Source of the DNA: Nitrospira sp. LK70
GTDB lineage: Bacteria; Nitrospirota; Nitrospiria; Nitrospirales; Nitrospiraceae
Length of the DNA stretch: 44,824 nt
Assembly: GCA_011090425.1 (NCBI GenBank)
Contig: PHGD01000023.1
Location: 1-44,824 of the forward strand
Direction: 5' to 3'
Every line of letters begins with the position of its first letter. Positions within the stretch are counted from its first letter, which is position 1. The notes below the pieces were generated by a model, which saw nothing but the letters and a program-made list of their open reading frames with translations, was not told the origin of the DNA and ran no database searches. Position numbers and translations under genes: made by a program. Positions 22,886 to 31,729 of the stretch are shown here, in pieces.

Positions 22886-25426
22886 CTAGCTTATCGATCC
22901 AAGTTCGAGCTTTTTCTCCCATTTCCTCAGCATCGCGTCACGCAACCCTTGATGGCCCGGCTCTTTCAATCCTGGGTCGGATTTCAACAGCGAAAAGGCC
23001 TCCTGCCTGGCCTGCTGCAGCAGATCGCCGTCTCGCACCAGATTCGCGACGCGAAACTCCGGTATCCCCCATTGACGCAACCCAAAAAACTCTCCAGGAC
23101 CTCTGATCCGCAAATCCTCCTCGGCAATCACAAATCCGTCGTTTGACCGGACAAGTGCTTCCAGGCGCTCCCTTGCCGTAGACACGGACTCTTCACTTCC
23201 CATGGAACGTCTTCTCAGCTGTGCTCTCCCCCCTGTCTGATTCTGAGCCATCAAGAGGCAATAGGATTGCTGGTCGCTCCGTCCTACCCGGCCACGCAAT
23301 TGATGGAGCTGAGCGAGACCAAATCGCTCGGCATGTTCGATCAGGATGATCGTTGCGTTCGGCACGTCGACTCCGACCTCGATCACGGTCGTTGCGACCA
23401 ACAGCTGGATCGTTCCAGCCTTAAAGTCGGCCATCACCGTTTCCTTTTCGGTCGCTTTCATGCGCCCATGCAGCAGTCCGACACGGAACTCGGTAAATTC
23501 CCCGTTCTGTAACTGCTCAGCGCCTTGAATCGCGGCCTGGAGGTCGGTCTTTTCCGATTCTTCCACCAACGGATAGACCACATAGGCTTGCCGTTCGGCA
23601 CGCAATTCATCGCGCATAATTTGATAGGCACGCCGTCGCTGCCCTTCATTGAAAAGAAACGTGCGGATCGGCTTGCGCCCTGGCGGCAGTGTATCGATCA
23701 CCGATACATCAAGGTCACCATACACCGTCATCGCCAATGTCCGAGGAATGGGCGTGGCCGTCAAGACAAGTACGTCGGGCTTGTAGCCCTTGTCGATCAG
23801 TGTCTTCCGCTGCAGGACACCGAACTTGTGTTGCTCATCGACTACGGCCAGCCCCAAATTCTTGAACCTCACCCCCTGTTGAGTGAGGGCATGAGTGCCG
23901 ATCGCCACCTGAATATCGCCTGAAGCCAGCCGTTCAACCTGTGTCTTTTTTACCGAAGATTTCTCTCCCCCACGCACAAGAATCGTGTGAAGCCCTAGAG
24001 CCTGCAACGTTCCGGAGAGGTTTTGATAGTGCTGCTCCGCTAGAATCTCGGTCGGCGCCATCAGCGCGGCCTGATAGCCGGAACCACAGGCCATTACCAG
24101 CGCATGCAAGGCGACTGCCGTCTTCCCCGACCCCACATCGCCCTGCACCAGGCGATTCATGGGATGCGACGAAATCATGTCACGAAATATTTCGCGAACG
24201 ACTCGATCCTGTGCCGCAGTGAGACGAAACGGCAAGAGACGACCGAGCTGTTGCAAGAGAGTTGTCCGTGGATTGAACCGCAGTTCCTTCGGCTCTTCCT
24301 GTACCGATCGATGTCTAGTCGCTAAGGCCAATTGGAGAAGAAGCAGTTCTTCGAACGCCAATCGTCGATGCGCCGGTGTCTTCCCTCGCTCCAGGAGCTG
24401 GAGATCGGTGCCGGCTTTGGGGAAATGCACATCGTGTAAGGCTTCATGGATTGGGATCAGCCGCCGCCGCACCCGAAGAGGATCAGGCAAGTCCTCAACG
24501 ATCTCAATCCCATGGTCCATCAACAAATTCCTCATCAAAACCCGCATCTGGCGAGAAGCCCATCCCTTGGTCTCGTGATATATCGGAACGATACGGCCGA
24601 CATGCAGCGTCGATTCGATATCCTCCCCGATGATTTCGTATTGCGCCACATCCATTCGCGGGACCATCCATCCTTCTCGACCTGAGAGCACCCGACCGCT
24701 CATCATCACGCGGGTCCCGACCGTAAGAATCTCCTCCAAATAGGGTTGATTGAAGAACACCACCTGCATTCGACCGGACTGATCTTCGATGCCGACTTCC
24801 ATGACACTCAACCGACGACTTCTTGTCCGCTTCGCCTTGCATGTTTCGATCATCCCACAAATCGAGGCGATCATCCCCGGGACGAGATTTCCGATCGGTG
24901 TCATGGCCGATCGGTCCTCATAGCGCCATGGGATGGTCCAGAGTGCATCCTCCACTGTCGTGATATGCAATCGTTGCAAGACATGGGTGCGCTTCGGCCC
25001 GACGCCTTTGACGAATCTGACCGGAAGATTCCAGAGATCGGATCTGCCGGCACCCGTCATTTCAAAGTGACTGGAAGATTGCGTCGACGAAGCTTTCATC
25101 CAAATAGGCTTCGGTTGAGCAACCGTTCGAAGCGCCTGAATGAGCACCGCAGCCGCGTGCAATCGTCGACGTTGCTCAGCGAAGGGGAGCGCCGGCTGAA
25201 AATCGATGAAGAGGTCGCGCAATGAAATCAAGCGGGCTTCAATGGCCTTGGGATAGACCTCTCGGCAAAGAGCAGCCAAGACTTGTGAAGAAATAAATGA
25301 ACTCAGATTTGTGAGGGCCCTGAGGTGGGCGCAATCGTCTCGATTCGCAAACTCGATCGGCCGTGCGATGCGGTCCAACCACTCCTGAAAAGGCGTGGGT
25401 GGACTCGATTCAGTAGGAGCCCGCAT
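22886..25426 (-). CDS. recG: ATP-dependent DNA helicase RecG
   Basis: RecG remodels stalled replication forks and branch-migrates Holliday junctions. Seen are the wedge/OB part (FVKGVGPKRTHVLQRLHI at its entry), Walker A GDVGSGKT (about residue 430), DEQH in VVDEQHKFG (about 530), LTATPIPRTLAMT and the RecG-specific C-terminal helicase motifs VIEVGVDVPNA and QLRGRVGR. The length of 846 exceeds that of E. coli (693) because of about 130 N-terminal residues, predicted helical. The start at ATG 25426 is chosen; GTG 25444 adds six residues. It heads the recG-coiled coil-ppx operon. Confidence 0.95.
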   Translation of the reverse strand: MRAPTESSPPTPFQEWLDRIARPIEFANRDDCAHLRALTNLSSFISSQVLAALCREVYPKAIEARLISLRDLFIDFQPALPFAEQRRRLHAAAVLIQALRTVAQPKPIWMKASSTQSSSHFEMTGAGRSDLWNLPVRFVKGVGPKRTHVLQRLHITTVEDALWTIPWRYEDRSAMTPIGNLVPGMIASICGMIETCKAKRTRSRRLSVMEVGIEDQSGRMQVVFFNQPYLEEILTVGTRVMMSGRVLSGREGWMVPRMDVAQYEIIGEDIESTLHVGRIVPIYHETKGWASRQMRVLMRNLLMDHGIEIVEDLPDPLRVRRRLIPIHEALHDVHFPKAGTDLQLLERGKTPAHRRLAFEELLLLQLALATRHRSVQEEPKELRFNPRTTLLQQLGRLLPFRLTAAQDRVVREIFRDMISSHPMNRLVQGDVGSGKTAVALHALVMACGSGYQAALMAPTEILAEQHYQNLSGTLQALGLHTILVRGGEKSSVKKTQVERLASGDIQVAIGTHALTQQGVRFKNLGLAVVDEQHKFGVLQRKTLIDKGYKPDVLVLTATPIPRTLAMTVYGDLDVSVIDTLPPGRKPIRTFLFNEGQRRRAYQIMRDELRAERQAYVVYPLVEESEKTDLQAAIQGAEQLQNGEFTEFRVGLLHGRMKATEKETVMADFKAGTIQLLVATTVIEVGVDVPNATIILIEHAERFGLAQLHQLRGRVGRSDQQSYCLLMAQNQTGGRAQLRRRSMGSEESVSTARERLEALVRSNDGFVIAEEDLRIRGPGEFFGLRQWGIPEFRVANLVRDGDLLQQARQEAFSLLKSDPGLKEPGHQGLRDAMLRKWEKKLELGSIS

Positions 25427-25558
25427 ATGATCGGATCGTAGCACAGCGTTTCTCAGCGCTCAACGCACCAGCAAGCCTCGTATGCGAGCGCACAGCCTAG
25501 TTTCACCAGATTGCTTGGTCACATTTGCCTAGGGTGCTACACTCGACATCAAGCGCAC

Positions 25559-26974
25559 ATGTATCGTCGCAACATCCGACACATTCTGATACCGCTTGCA
25601 GTCGCCCTAGCTTCGGTGGTCGGCTACAACCTATTCTTGAGGCCTGTCCTGCCGCCACAGTCGGCGCAGCTCACAGAAACCATCGAGCCGATAGCCCCTC
25701 CCCCCGCTCCGCCGCAGCCCAGGTCGTCTGGAAGCGAGGAGAAATCTGTTCGCGTACTCGATCAAAGCGTGGTGCCGTCTAGCCCTCACGAGGGCTTCCT
25801 GGAAGCCATTCGCGATGAGATCGAAAAACATAACTTGTCCCTCGCCGAAACGAAACTGAAAGAGCTCCCTTCGGCTGTCTTGTCGAACGCAAACACCAAG
25901 CCCTTTGTCGCAACCCTGTGGAACAATCTCGGATTGCATCAGGAACGACTCGATGGCACTCGGCTTTCAGTCAAAGCGTTCAAGCGAGCTGCGGATCTTG
26001 ACGACTCCAATCCCGTGATCCTCATGAATCTTGCTCATGCCTATTGGGAACAGCGAGACCGCGGGCTGAATGCAGAATTCCTGATGAAATTGATGAAGGT
26101 CGCCCCCGAGGAACCGTTTCCCCATCTGGCCATGGCCGACTTATTACAAGAACAAGATGAACTGCAGGAAGCCGCGAAACACTTGGATCAAGCAGCCGGC
26201 CGAGCAAGGCATGATCCGGCATTGCAGTCATATCTGGCCGCCGTCACGACGAAGGTTCGTCGCACTCAATCGGTTGAATCCCGCATGACTGCAAGAAGCA
26301 GTACTCACTTTGTCGTGAAGTTCGATGGTGAGGAAGACCAGAGTACCTGGATCTCGGCTCTTGAGATTCTTGAAGAGGCCTACCGAGAGATCGGACAGAA
26401 GTTCGGTCATTTCCCCTCGAAACCAATCATGGTCGTCCTCCATGCGAAGGATTCGTTTCAACAGGCGACCGGAAGCCCGGCTTGGGCCGATGGCCTCTAT
26501 GACCCTTCTCTTGGGCGCATCCAGATTCCCACTCAGGGGGCGACCACGGATCGGAAGGCGTTGGCGAGCGTGCTCCGTCACGAGTATGTTCACGCCCTCC
26601 TCCGCGATCGCTTAGGAGCAAGCAGCGGGATGATGCCGACCTGGTTGAACGAAGGCCTCGCCATGCAATTGGCCGGAGATGCGTGGCCCGAGCTTGATCA
26701 GGCCATGCAGGGGGACATGAAAGTCATTCCTTTAACCTATTTGGAAGGCTCGTGGAGCGCACTGCCGGCCAGTACCTCGACGGTGGCTTACTTAGAGGCT
26801 AATTCGGCAACACGCTACCTGATTGAGCGATGGGGGATGGCCGGCGTCGATGAATTGCTGAAGGCTTTACAAGCCAAGTCGACCATGGCTGCTGCACTTC
26901 AAGACAAGCTATTTGTCTCCTACGAACAGTTCCACCAACAGTGGATCGAGAGCTTCGAGCGAAGCCGGTCGTAA
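25559..26974 (+). CDS. TPR protein with C-terminal gluzincin (peptidase MA-like) domain
   Basis: A 471-residue membrane-anchored or secreted protein. Basic residues followed by one hydrophobic segment (HILIPLAVALASVVGYNLFL) give an N-terminal anchor, then a Pro-rich stretch (IEPIAPPPAPPQPR). Residues about 90-210 carry TPR-like repeats. The C-terminal domain has HEYVH (341-345) and NEGL with E365, the gluzincin zinc signature (HExxH plus downstream Glu), as in the peptidase MA-like family. It should be a periplasmic zinc protease. The start at ATG 25559 fits the signal anchor; a TTG at 25511 lies upstream. Substrate unknown. Confidence 0.85.
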   Translation: MYRRNIRHILIPLAVALASVVGYNLFLRPVLPPQSAQLTETIEPIAPPPAPPQPRSSGSEEKSVRVLDQSVVPSSPHEGFLEAIRDEIEKHNLSLAETKLKELPSAVLSNANTKPFVATLWNNLGLHQERLDGTRLSVKAFKRAADLDDSNPVILMNLAHAYWEQRDRGLNAEFLMKLMKVAPEEPFPHLAMADLLQEQDELQEAAKHLDQAAGRARHDPALQSYLAAVTTKVRRTQSVESRMTARSSTHFVVKFDGEEDQSTWISALEILEEAYREIGQKFGHFPSKPIMVVLHAKDSFQQATGSPAWADGLYDPSLGRIQIPTQGATTDRKALASVLRHEYVHALLRDRLGASSGMMPTWLNEGLAMQLAGDAWPELDQAMQGDMKVIPLTYLEGSWSALPASTSTVAYLEANSATRYLIERWGMAGVDELLKALQAKSTMAAALQDKLFVSYEQFHQQWIESFERSRS

Positions 26975-26985
26975 CTTTCTTCTGC

Positions 26986-27858
26986 TTAGATCGATCCCGC
27001 TGCGGACTCTTCTTGCGGTAGATCAGGCCATGCGGGAAGTATATCGGCCTGATCGCCATGCGACTGCTCAGCCTCTTCATCGGTCTCCAGTTGAGAGAGC
27101 TGATCTTCCCACAGAACTTTCTTTCCGCTAGGATCATACATGCGAATTCTGAAGTTGAAAGTGTGGGAACTCGCGGGTGGAATGCTGTCCGGCTGGATCG
27201 ATCGACTTGCAATCGGCTGGGCTCGCGGAATTCGTGTGCGGACGGTCGTAAACTCATCCTCCCACACAAGCACGCCTGTCGCCGCGTCCATTGCGCGCAG
27301 TAAAAACACCGGCTGCTCCGTACTGACTCCAACAAATTGTACCAACGTAACGGTTGCTTGTCGCGGCAGTGCGGTTGATACGACCTTTCCCCCTGCCTTC
27401 CAGTCGGGTTGCACAAGATTGAGGCGGCCTTCCCATTGGAACACTCCAGAATTTGCATCGTATACCCGCAGCACGAAATTGGAGAGATCGGTAGCGCCAA
27501 GGCCGACTCCACCCGCAAAAATTCGAGGCCCGCGGTTTGATCTCACACCGTCGCTTTCTTTGACGGCTAGTTCATAGATTTCATTGGACAAGATGTCGCC
27601 CGATTCCGCGTCATACACCTTAACCGCGATCGTTGAGACGGTGCCGCTTTGGTACCCGAAACCTGCAGCTACAATCTCCCTCTTGTCCTCTGCCCCGATT
27701 TCGCCCCAGGCCTGGCCGATAGAAAATGAGAGACACAAGACGAGCGAGACGAGCCAGCTCAGAATCTGCGAAGGCTTATGGTAAGCGCGGCTCCGCAGTT
27801 GATCAGTCACATGGACTGGACCGGAAAAACTCGGCAACGGGTCCCATCTGCGCAACAT
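26986..27858 (-). CDS. Secreted protein with four PQQ-like strand repeats, hypothetical
   Basis: A 290-residue protein with a hydrophobic signal segment near residues 33-51 (WLVSLVLCLSFSIGQAWG) after an unusually long polar N-terminus. Four units resemble the beta-propeller strands of PQQ-type quinoproteins: VKVYDAESGDILSNEIY, LRVYDANSGVFQWEGRL, LRAMDAATGVLVWEDEF and IRMYDPSGKKVLWEDQL. Only four are present, fewer than the six to eight needed for a closed propeller. The ATG has a GAGGAGGG ribosome site. It is convergent with the gluzincin gene, with an 11-base gap. Function unknown. Confidence 0.7.
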   Translation of the reverse strand: MLRRWDPLPSFSGPVHVTDQLRSRAYHKPSQILSWLVSLVLCLSFSIGQAWGEIGAEDKREIVAAGFGYQSGTVSTIAVKVYDAESGDILSNEIYELAVKESDGVRSNRGPRIFAGGVGLGATDLSNFVLRVYDANSGVFQWEGRLNLVQPDWKAGGKVVSTALPRQATVTLVQFVGVSTEQPVFLLRAMDAATGVLVWEDEFTTVRTRIPRAQPIASRSIQPDSIPPASSHTFNFRIRMYDPSGKKVLWEDQLSQLETDEEAEQSHGDQADILPAWPDLPQEESAAGSI

Positions 27859-27931
27859 AAACCCTCCTCAAAAGTTGAACGCATTCTGAAAGAGGGTCGG
27901 TCGTTCGTAAATTCCCCGCTGTAGGAAGAAT

Positions 27932-27947
27932 CCCCTCAGAGGAGGGG
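27932..27947. terminator. Small GC hairpin (weak terminator candidate)
   Basis: CCCCTC (27932-27937) pairs with GAGGGG (27942-27947) across AGAG. It lies 29 bases past the stop of the minus-strand DCC-family gene. There is no T-run, so termination is uncertain. Confidence 0.3.
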
Positions 27948-27975
27948 GGCTCGGAGAAGAAGGGAACCGTTTACG

Positions 27976-28395
27976 TCAGTTCTGTCGACGGAGGGGCGCG
28001 GCTTCACCAAACCATCGATACCGATGACGTGCAGTCACGCGATAACCCCATTCGGCCAGCCGCTTGGCAGGAGGGAACCGTAACCACCACAGTAGAAGCT
28101 TCCCGCCCGGGAGGTCGGGGACGAGCGGGAGAAACGCGTCGAGCCCCTGGAACACTTCTCCTGATGGTTGAATCAGAAAAGCCGCATCAGGACGACCAGA
28201 ACGATAGTTCGGCCTCAAAATCCTCTTTGCCTCTTCGCTCTGATACGCTAGAAACCTCAGGTGGGATTCTGCTTGCACAACTCCTAGCGCTTCGAGTTTC
28301 TGTTTTGTGGACACGCACAATCGGCATTCTGCATCATAGACCAGTAGAGAGACTTGCGTGGATGGCTGACCTGTAATCTGTTCCTTGATCTCCAT
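27976..28395 (-). CDS. DCC1-like (DUF393) thiol-disulfide oxidoreductase family protein
   Basis: A 139-residue thioredoxin-fold protein of the DCC family. The family signature is VYDAECRLC with Cys24 and Cys27 as a CxxC pair, followed later by the basic segment RLAEWGYRVTARHRYRW typical of its C-terminus. Such proteins are presumed redox active, but substrates are unknown. The start is placed at ATG 28395; a GTG six codons upstream is possible. The gene is divergent from the small membrane protein. Confidence 0.82.
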   Translation of the reverse strand: MEIKEQITGQPSTQVSLLVYDAECRLCVSTKQKLEALGVVQAESHLRFLAYQSEEAKRILRPNYRSGRPDAAFLIQPSGEVFQGLDAFLPLVPDLPGGKLLLWWLRFPPAKRLAEWGYRVTARHRYRWFGEAAPLRRQN

Positions 28396-28441
28396 GGTGC
28401 AGCAGGCTAGCACTTTCAGACCGAACGCAACAAGGCAACCA

Positions 28442-28471
28442 TTGCCGACGTTTTCCTCTACGGTCTATAGT
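28442..28471 (+). promoter_or_regulatory. Candidate promoter giving a leaderless message
   Basis: TTGCCG (28442-28447), an 18-base spacer and TATAGT (28466-28471). The next gene starts with ATG at 28478, seven bases after the -10 box, which is where transcription should begin. The message would thus start at or next to the AUG. Confidence 0.4.
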
Positions 28472-28477
28472 CTGTAG

Positions 28478-28879
28478 ATGAAACGAACCGCCTTGCTGAA
28501 TCTGCTGATAGGCACGCTCGTCGTTGAGGCAGGATTTTTCCTAGTGGACAACGGCACATCCACAAAACCAGGCATGGCTTGGAGAATCGGCTTTTTCATC
28601 ATCGTGCCTCTGGCAGTCGCCGTATTGATTTGGCTTGAGCTCCGATGGGCTGCTATGGCTTGTGTGTTCTATGCGACGGTCGGATTGGCACTGGACGTAG
28701 CAACAATCATTCAAGTACTGACAAAAGATTCAGAGGTGGGAGTTTCCTTCATACCTAACATAATCGGTGGGCTGTTTAATTTTTTCTTGATTGTATTCGG
28801 CGGACGATCGTTTTTGGATGTGGGCCAAGGGCCGACGCCTCTAGAATCCCGTCCTCCCAATCCTCCGTCCCCTTCTTGA
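28478..28879 (+). CDS. Small four-helix membrane protein, hypothetical
   Basis: A 133-residue protein with four hydrophobic helices (about 7-24, 35-54, 57-79 and 92-108) and a short Pro-rich tail (GPTPLESRPPNPPSPS). No family is recognised. Its last 104 bases overlap the 3' end of the convergent methyltransferase gene. There is no ribosome site before the ATG, in line with the leaderless promoter proposed just upstream. Confidence 0.65.
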   Translation: MKRTALLNLLIGTLVVEAGFFLVDNGTSTKPGMAWRIGFFIIVPLAVAVLIWLELRWAAMACVFYATVGLALDVATIIQVLTKDSEVGVSFIPNIIGGLFNFFLIVFGGRSFLDVGQGPTPLESRPPNPPSPS

Positions 28880-29831
28880 TGGGAAGCGATTTGACTGCGA
28901 CGAACCCGGCATCTTTCAACCACTTGGCTGTCTCCGAGGCTGAATAGGTATTTCCGCCTTCCGTAAACAATAACATCGACACAGCAAATAAACTTGCTTC
29001 GACCGGGTACAAACCTTCGCGATCGTGGAGAAATGCGTCTTGGATGATAAATCGACCACCGGGCGTTAATGAGGCCAAGGCCCGGCGAAAGATAGTCTGA
29101 TTCTCCTCGGGCGAATAAATATGCAGTACATTCGAGTACCAGATCACATCGTACATACCAGGAATTGGTTCCTTGGAGAAATCGAGCGGAAGATATGAGA
29201 GTCGCCGCCTCGCTTTGTGTGTGCCGGCGATTTCTTTGGCGACCTCAAGAGCGGGTTCTCGATCACAGACGGTGGCGTGAAGCGTTGGGTTCTTCGCGAG
29301 AAATGCCATGGCGTAAGTGCCTGGCCCTCCGCCGAGATCCAGCAGTGTTTTAGAACGTGCTAAAGGAACCTGGGCGGCAATCGCCGGGGCAATCTCCAAG
29401 GTCCTATGGTGCATGGCCCACGTGAATTGTCGACGGTAGTCCGGACTGTCGGGAACATCATGGTCGATCGGCAGGCCACTCCGCACTGATTCCAACAATC
29501 GTATCCAGTCCCCCCAATGGCGTTCGATCAAATTCAAATAGCCGCCGCGATATGCGCGATGGTCGGCATTCAGCGCTGTTGCCCCAAGCCGGCTATTCTT
29601 ATAGCTGATTCCTCTTTTCTGTAATATCCCGACCGCTGCGAGATTCCGACAGAGGATGCTCAAACCCCTTTCGCTGACCTTGAGTTCCTTGGCAAGATCA
29701 GGGATCACCCACGATCGGTCGCCGACAGTTGTAAAGAGATCCAGCTCCAGCGCGGCCAACAACACCCGCGGCAATCGATAGGCTGAGACAGCGTCCCGAA
29801 ATTCGTCGAATGTCGTGATTGGTTGGGTCAC
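28776..29831 (-). CDS. SAM-dependent O-methyltransferase-like protein
   Basis: A 351-residue enzyme with the N-terminal winged-helix dimerisation domain (YRLPRVLLAALELDLFT, then KELKVSERGLSILCRNL) and a class-I methyltransferase domain: LLDLGGGPGTYAMAFL as motif I, DVIWYSNVLHIY, and LTPGGRFIIQDAFL. It resembles the acetylserotonin/hydroxyindole O-methyltransferase family used in secondary metabolism. The GTG at 29831 is chosen because it overlaps the upstream stop (GTGA); an earlier GTG at 29861 exists. It is the last gene of a five-gene operon. The C-terminal 34 codons lie opposite the end of the convergent gene. Substrate unknown. Confidence 0.85.
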   Translation of the reverse strand: MTQPITTFDEFRDAVSAYRLPRVLLAALELDLFTTVGDRSWVIPDLAKELKVSERGLSILCRNLAAVGILQKRGISYKNSRLGATALNADHRAYRGGYLNLIERHWGDWIRLLESVRSGLPIDHDVPDSPDYRRQFTWAMHHRTLEIAPAIAAQVPLARSKTLLDLGGGPGTYAMAFLAKNPTLHATVCDREPALEVAKEIAGTHKARRRLSYLPLDFSKEPIPGMYDVIWYSNVLHIYSPEENQTIFRRALASLTPGGRFIIQDAFLHDREGLYPVEASLFAVSMLLFTEGGNTYSASETAKWLKDAGFVAVKSLPIKKGTEDWEDGILEASALGPHPKTIVRRIQSRKN

Positions 29832-30265
29832 GATACGTTTCCGATTTGGCGACAGCACCACCGCAGGAGGTCTTCTACCTTAGCGCGATTCTCCAGATCG
29901 ACGGGCCGTGCAAACGTGACCGCCACGAACTCATCGGTCATTTCGGTGTCTTCAACAAACCCGGATTGAAGGAGAAGCGCCCGATACTTGGCGACAGCGG
30001 GCTGAAGAAAGTACTTGGCCTGCTTCGCGACTTCATCGGTTCCTAAATCCTCCGGTGTTCCTTCAGACATGAGCGCGATAACCTCATCCATCGCCACCCC
30101 ATACTGGCAAAGGACCACCCCGTCCGGCCTGACTTCTACGAGCCAGCCGTCTCCACCAAGATCCATGATGAGCGGGCCGTTGGGTTCCAATTCGTAAAAC
30201 TGAGGGAATGATTGCATCAGGTCTGTACGTAGCTGGGCCCAAGCTGGGACAAGCGGCTCGGTCAT
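29828..30265 (-). CDS. Hypothetical protein in the TPR/MBL-like operon
   Basis: A 145-residue acidic, soluble protein without recognised family. The N-terminal third looks beta-rich (GPLIMDLGGDGWLVEVRPDG) and the rest helical. It overlaps its neighbours by four bases on each side (ATGA with the TPR gene, GTGA with the methyltransferase), so it is made in concert with both. Confidence 0.7.
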   Translation of the reverse strand: MTEPLVPAWAQLRTDLMQSFPQFYELEPNGPLIMDLGGDGWLVEVRPDGVVLCQYGVAMDEVIALMSEGTPEDLGTDEVAKQAKYFLQPAVAKYRALLLQSGFVEDTEMTDEFVAVTFARPVDLENRAKVEDLLRWCCRQIGNVS

Positions 30266-31086
30266 GCTTGTATCCCTTGATGAGGCCGCGGCGGATACGA
30301 ATCGGCGAGGCGAGCACGCAGTACTTTTAGGCGCTGGGCGTTTTCCTCCAGTTTCGGCAGGCGATACTTACGATCCATGTCCACCACCTGTTCGAGAAGC
30401 TCTGCTGCATCCTGCAAGCGCCCCATTTCCTCATAACATTGAGCCAGCACGTATCTGGCTCCACCGGCACGAAGCTCATCGCGTAATCGCTCGGCGACCG
30501 ACTGGCTGGTGTGACAACAGGCGATGGCCTCATCGTAGCGTTGTTGTACCAAGAATGTGCGGCCTATCATACGCCAGGCGTCCGCGACACCACCCAGATT
30601 ACTCAGCCGACGCATCAACTCCAACGACCGTTCGTAAAACTGAATAGCCTCTTCAAACTGGCCGGTTTCACGAGCCACCAAACCAAGGTCCGAAAACAGG
30701 ACGGCCTGGGCCGGTTCATCATGCGTCTTGGTCATGAGGTCGAGGGCCTCCAAATAATAGGCCCGTGCCCGATCCCATTCCCCGGCATCGGCCCGGAGAT
30801 TCCCCAAATTTGCCAGCGTCGTCCCGATGCCCTTTTCGTCACCGAGGACTGTTTGCAGTTCCAAAACCTCCTGATAATGTGCCTGCGCAAAATCCCGCCG
30901 TCCGCTGACGGCACAGATGTTACCCAGGTTACCAAGGGTGGCGACCAGAGCCCGTTGATCACCGCTCAGCCGATCATACTCTAAGGCCTTGGCGTAACAG
31001 GTATAGGCCTCCGTGTAGTATCCTCGTGAGAAGTGCTCGTTGCCTTGTCGATTCAATTCTTCGGATAGGCTGTTACGCAATGTCAT
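30262..31086 (-). CDS. TPR repeat protein (paralogue of the protein at 7490-8254)
   Basis: A 274-residue protein of about six TPR units (HFSRGYYTEAYTCYAKALEY, LVATLGNLGNICAVSGRRD, TTLANLGNLRADAGEWDRA, AVLFSDLGLVARETGQFEE). No signal peptide. It is closely similar in order and sequence to the other TPR protein of this window and ends with the same kind of segment, VDMDRKYRLPKLEENAQRL. It is embedded in an operon with an MBL-like protein and a methyltransferase, each joined by 4-base overlaps, and is probably their scaffold. Confidence 0.85.
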   Translation of the reverse strand: MTLRNSLSEELNRQGNEHFSRGYYTEAYTCYAKALEYDRLSGDQRALVATLGNLGNICAVSGRRDFAQAHYQEVLELQTVLGDEKGIGTTLANLGNLRADAGEWDRARAYYLEALDLMTKTHDEPAQAVLFSDLGLVARETGQFEEAIQFYERSLELMRRLSNLGGVADAWRMIGRTFLVQQRYDEAIACCHTSQSVAERLRDELRAGGARYVLAQCYEEMGRLQDAAELLEQVVDMDRKYRLPKLEENAQRLKVLRARLADSYPPRPHQGIQA

Positions 31087-31685
31087 GACGTCACTGACAA
31101 GAGCTGCTCCACCTGCTGCTTGCCACCGATAAGGATGGAGCTGCCGTCTCCGACAAGCAGACTATCGAAGTTGTATTTCAGAAGACGGCGAAGTCCCTCT
31201 CTGGCCTTTGCGAGGTCTGCATACTTTTCCCCGGGGAGCATGCGCAGGGCCCCTGGCGGTTTGCCGATCAACGCATCTCCTACGACCAGCACACCTCGCC
31301 CCCGTTCGATAAACAACGCGGATTCGCCAGGAGACTTCTGATCCTTCAGATGGATAGCCCAAATCCCACCAGGTAATAACCCACCGTCTTTGTAGGTCGT
31401 CGTTGGTTTCACATCCATCTGGGCGGCATCAGCTTCCGGCACTCGCAGCTGACACTTGAGCTCTGCCTGATAGGCTGCAGCCTCCCGGACATGATCTCGG
31501 TTCGTGATGATGATGTAGTCGATCGGCTCATGTCGGCGGACGACCGATCTCGCCTCGGCCGTCATCGGAGGTGGGTCTACCAAGATCTTATGTTCCCCGC
31601 TCACTAGAAGTAAGCCGTTGAAGTCGAGCTGCTTCTCGTCGGAAAACCACGACCATTGCCAGATGTCAGGCAAGATTTGTTTCAT
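31083..31685 (-). CDS. Metallo-beta-lactamase-fold protein with degenerate metal site
   Basis: A 200-residue protein with the MBL fold outline: DFNGLLLVSGEHKILVDPPP at the start, IIITNRDHVREAA (about 58-70) where the metal motif THxHxDH belongs, and GRGVLVVGDALIG (129-141) with a conserved Asp137. The usual His ligands are missing: TNRDH replaces HxHxDH, PGES stands where PGH is expected, and VGDGSS ends the fold without a terminal His. It is thus likely a non-hydrolytic or unusual member. It overlaps the TPR gene by four bases (ATGA). No clear role. Confidence 0.72.
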   Translation of the reverse strand: MKQILPDIWQWSWFSDEKQLDFNGLLLVSGEHKILVDPPPMTAEARSVVRRHEPIDYIIITNRDHVREAAAYQAELKCQLRVPEADAAQMDVKPTTTYKDGGLLPGGIWAIHLKDQKSPGESALFIERGRGVLVVGDALIGKPPGALRMLPGEKYADLAKAREGLRRLLKYNFDSLLVGDGSSILIGGKQQVEQLLSVTS

Positions 31686-31729
31686 GGCAAGAAACGGCGG
31701 CTTGTCATTGGGAATTCATAACATCGAAA

